Part shown: piece after piece, positions 6,051 through 6,681 of the stretch
Layout: each line of letters starts with the position of its first letter
Position numbering within the stretch: the first letter of the stretch is position 1
From: an uncultured Candidatus Melainabacteria bacterium
GTDB taxonomy: Bacteria; Cyanobacteriota; Vampirovibrionia; Gastranaerophilales; Gastranaerophilaceae
Length of the DNA stretch: 6,681 nucleotides
Direction: 5' to 3'
Assembly (NCBI GenBank): GCA_934747335.1
Contig: CAKVGS010000056.1
Coordinates: forward strand, 1 to 6,681
Notes under the pieces: model-generated
Database searches by the model: none
What the model was told of the DNA's origin: nothing
What the model saw: the letters and a program-made list of their open reading frames with translations, nothing else
Program-made: the position numbers and the translations under genes

Positions 6051-6449
6051 TTAAGCACCTTGAATTTTAAAGCCGAACGGAAGAAAATCACTCATTTTTT
6101 TGATGTTTAATTCACCTTTTTCTTCGGTTATAATTTCAATTTCTCTTTCGCCTTGAAATTCGTACATAACTTGTCTGCAAGCTCCGCAAGGATAGCAATC
6201 ATCCTCGTTTGGAGAATAAATTGCAACTGCAAGAATTTCTTTTTCTCCATCAGACACAGCTTTAAAAATTGCACATCTTTCGGCACAAATTGTCATACCG
6301 AATGAAGAATTTTCAATATTACAACCGCCATAAACTTTTCCGCTTGAAGTCAAAACACCTGCTCCGACAGCGAATTTAGAAAACGGTGAATAAGATTTTT
6401 GAGCAGCTTCTTTTGCTGTATCCATTAATAATTTATAATCAATTTCCAT
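6051..6449 (-). CDS. cdd: Cytidine deaminase
   Basis: The enzyme hydrolytically deaminates cytidine and deoxycytidine to uridine and deoxyuridine in pyrimidine salvage; it is cytoplasmic and usually tetrameric in this short form. At 132 residues it has the normal length of the small homotetrameric class. Visible residues: N44 and E46 in GGCNIENSSF for ribose binding; the zinc/catalytic motif C55-A-E57; and P-C88-G-A-C91-R for the other two zinc ligands. The C-terminal LPFGF (123-127) is also a family feature. The start is supported by alignment to the family N-terminus (YSPFSKFAVGAGVL at 20-33). There is no Shine-Dalgarno site before the ATG, and a promoter-like -10 sits only 6 bases upstream, so the message may be leaderless. 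It is the first gene of the leftward operon; in the common Firmicutes order cdd lies after dgkA. Confidence 0.95.
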   Translation of the reverse strand: MEIDYKLLMDTAKEAAQKSYSPFSKFAVGAGVLTSSGKVYGGCNIENSSFGMTICAERCAIFKAVSDGEKEILAVAIYSPNEDDCYPCGACRQVMYEFQGEREIEIITEEKGELNIKKMSDFLPFGFKIQGA

Positions 6450-6455
6450 AATCGT

Positions 6456-6484
6456 ATTTTAGCACATATTTTTAGAGCGTGCAA
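6456..6484 (-). promoter_or_regulatory. Candidate promoter for the cdd operon
   Basis: On the minus strand TTGCAC (6479-6484) is followed after 17 bases by TAAAAT (6456-6461), preceded by TGC, an extended -10 (TGnTAAAAT). Transcription would begin near 6449, at or next to the A of the cdd ATG. It is the best sigma-70-like match I found upstream of the operon, but the -35 matches only its TTG. Confidence 0.5.
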
Positions 6485-6526
6485 TTAGAGAATATAATTT
6501 TATATTTTATCATCCTGTATAACTAT

Positions 6527-6554
6527 TTATCAAATATATTGTTTGTTCTATAAT
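6527..6554 (+). promoter_or_regulatory. Candidate promoter for cysE
   Basis: A perfect TATAAT (6549-6554) lies 16 bases after TTATCA (6527-6532, four of six consensus bases). The start would fall near 6561, leaving a leader of about 20 bases that contains the ribosome binding site AGGAG at 6569-6573. That short leader leaves no room for a riboswitch or T-box. Confidence 0.55.
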
Positions 6555-6580
6555 TGTTATAAATAATTAGGAGAAAGGTA

Positions 6581-6681
6581 ATGCTAAAACACGCGATTAA
6601 CAAGATTAAAGAAGATATTAAAGTAATTTACGAAAAAGACCCCGCTGCAACAAATTTTGCAGAAGTTTTATTCTGCTACCC
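6581..6681 (+). CDS. cysE: Serine O-acetyltransferase CysE (3'-partial)
   Basis: Only the first 33 codons are inside the window. They read MLKHAINKIKEDIKVIYEKD and continue PAATNFAEVLFCY. This matches the start of short CysE/EpsC-type serine acetyltransferases, whose conserved N-terminus is I-K-E-D-I-x-x-x-x-x-x-D-P-A-A followed by x-E-V-L-x-C-Y-P. The enzyme makes O-acetylserine from serine and acetyl-CoA, the first step of cysteine synthesis. The catalytic left-handed helix domain lies beyond the window and cannot be checked. AGGAG, 7 bases before the ATG, supports the start. The gene diverges from cdd across a 131-base gap. Confidence 0.85.
   Translation, partial: MLKHAINKIKEDIKVIYEKDPAATNFAEVLFCY

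Overview
The window is AT-rich bacterial chromosomal DNA with dense, standard-code genes. Several genes have clear Shine-Dalgarno sites. The gene set (a c-di-AMP phosphodiesterase of the PgpH type, YbeY, a small DgkA-type lipid kinase, cytidine deaminase, CysE) resembles the Firmicutes-type ybeY neighbourhood. The small zinc-ribbon protein and the style of the sequence remind me of gut non-photosynthetic Cyanobacteria (Melainabacteria/Gastranaerophilales). That assignment is from memory and is tentative; a low-GC Firmicute is the main alternative.

Layout: positions 1-855 (+) hold the 3' part of an unrecognised, Lys/Asn-rich soluble protein with an internally duplicated helical domain; its true start lies outside the window. 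A factor-independent terminator follows. A gene-free stretch of about 470 bases then carries two unrelated palindromic elements (944-1051 and about 1099-1232) of the dispersed intergenic type. At 1327-2652 (+) lies a 441-residue ArsB/NhaD-type (ion transporter superfamily) membrane permease, ended by a 15-bp perfect-stem terminator.

The rest is mainly a leftward operon read from 6449 down to 2741: cdd, a 73-residue zinc-ribbon protein, pgpH, ybeY and dgkA. The spacing is tight: 17 and 38 untranslated bases at the first two junctions, then two 14-base overlaps. The start of cysE (6581 onward, +) diverges from cdd across a 131-base intergenic region with plausible promoters for both directions.

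The operon combines pyrimidine salvage (Cdd), c-di-AMP turnover (PgpH), rRNA maturation (YbeY) and lipid-carrier or diacylglycerol phosphorylation (DgkA). This is a recurrent housekeeping grouping, not a specialised pathway. I found no convincing new defence, mobile or biosynthetic system. The less ordinary points are the duplicated-domain protein, the paired palindromes, the zinc-ribbon gene inside the operon, the position of cdd at the operon head, a possibly leaderless cdd transcript, and two near-identical 14-base gene overlaps.
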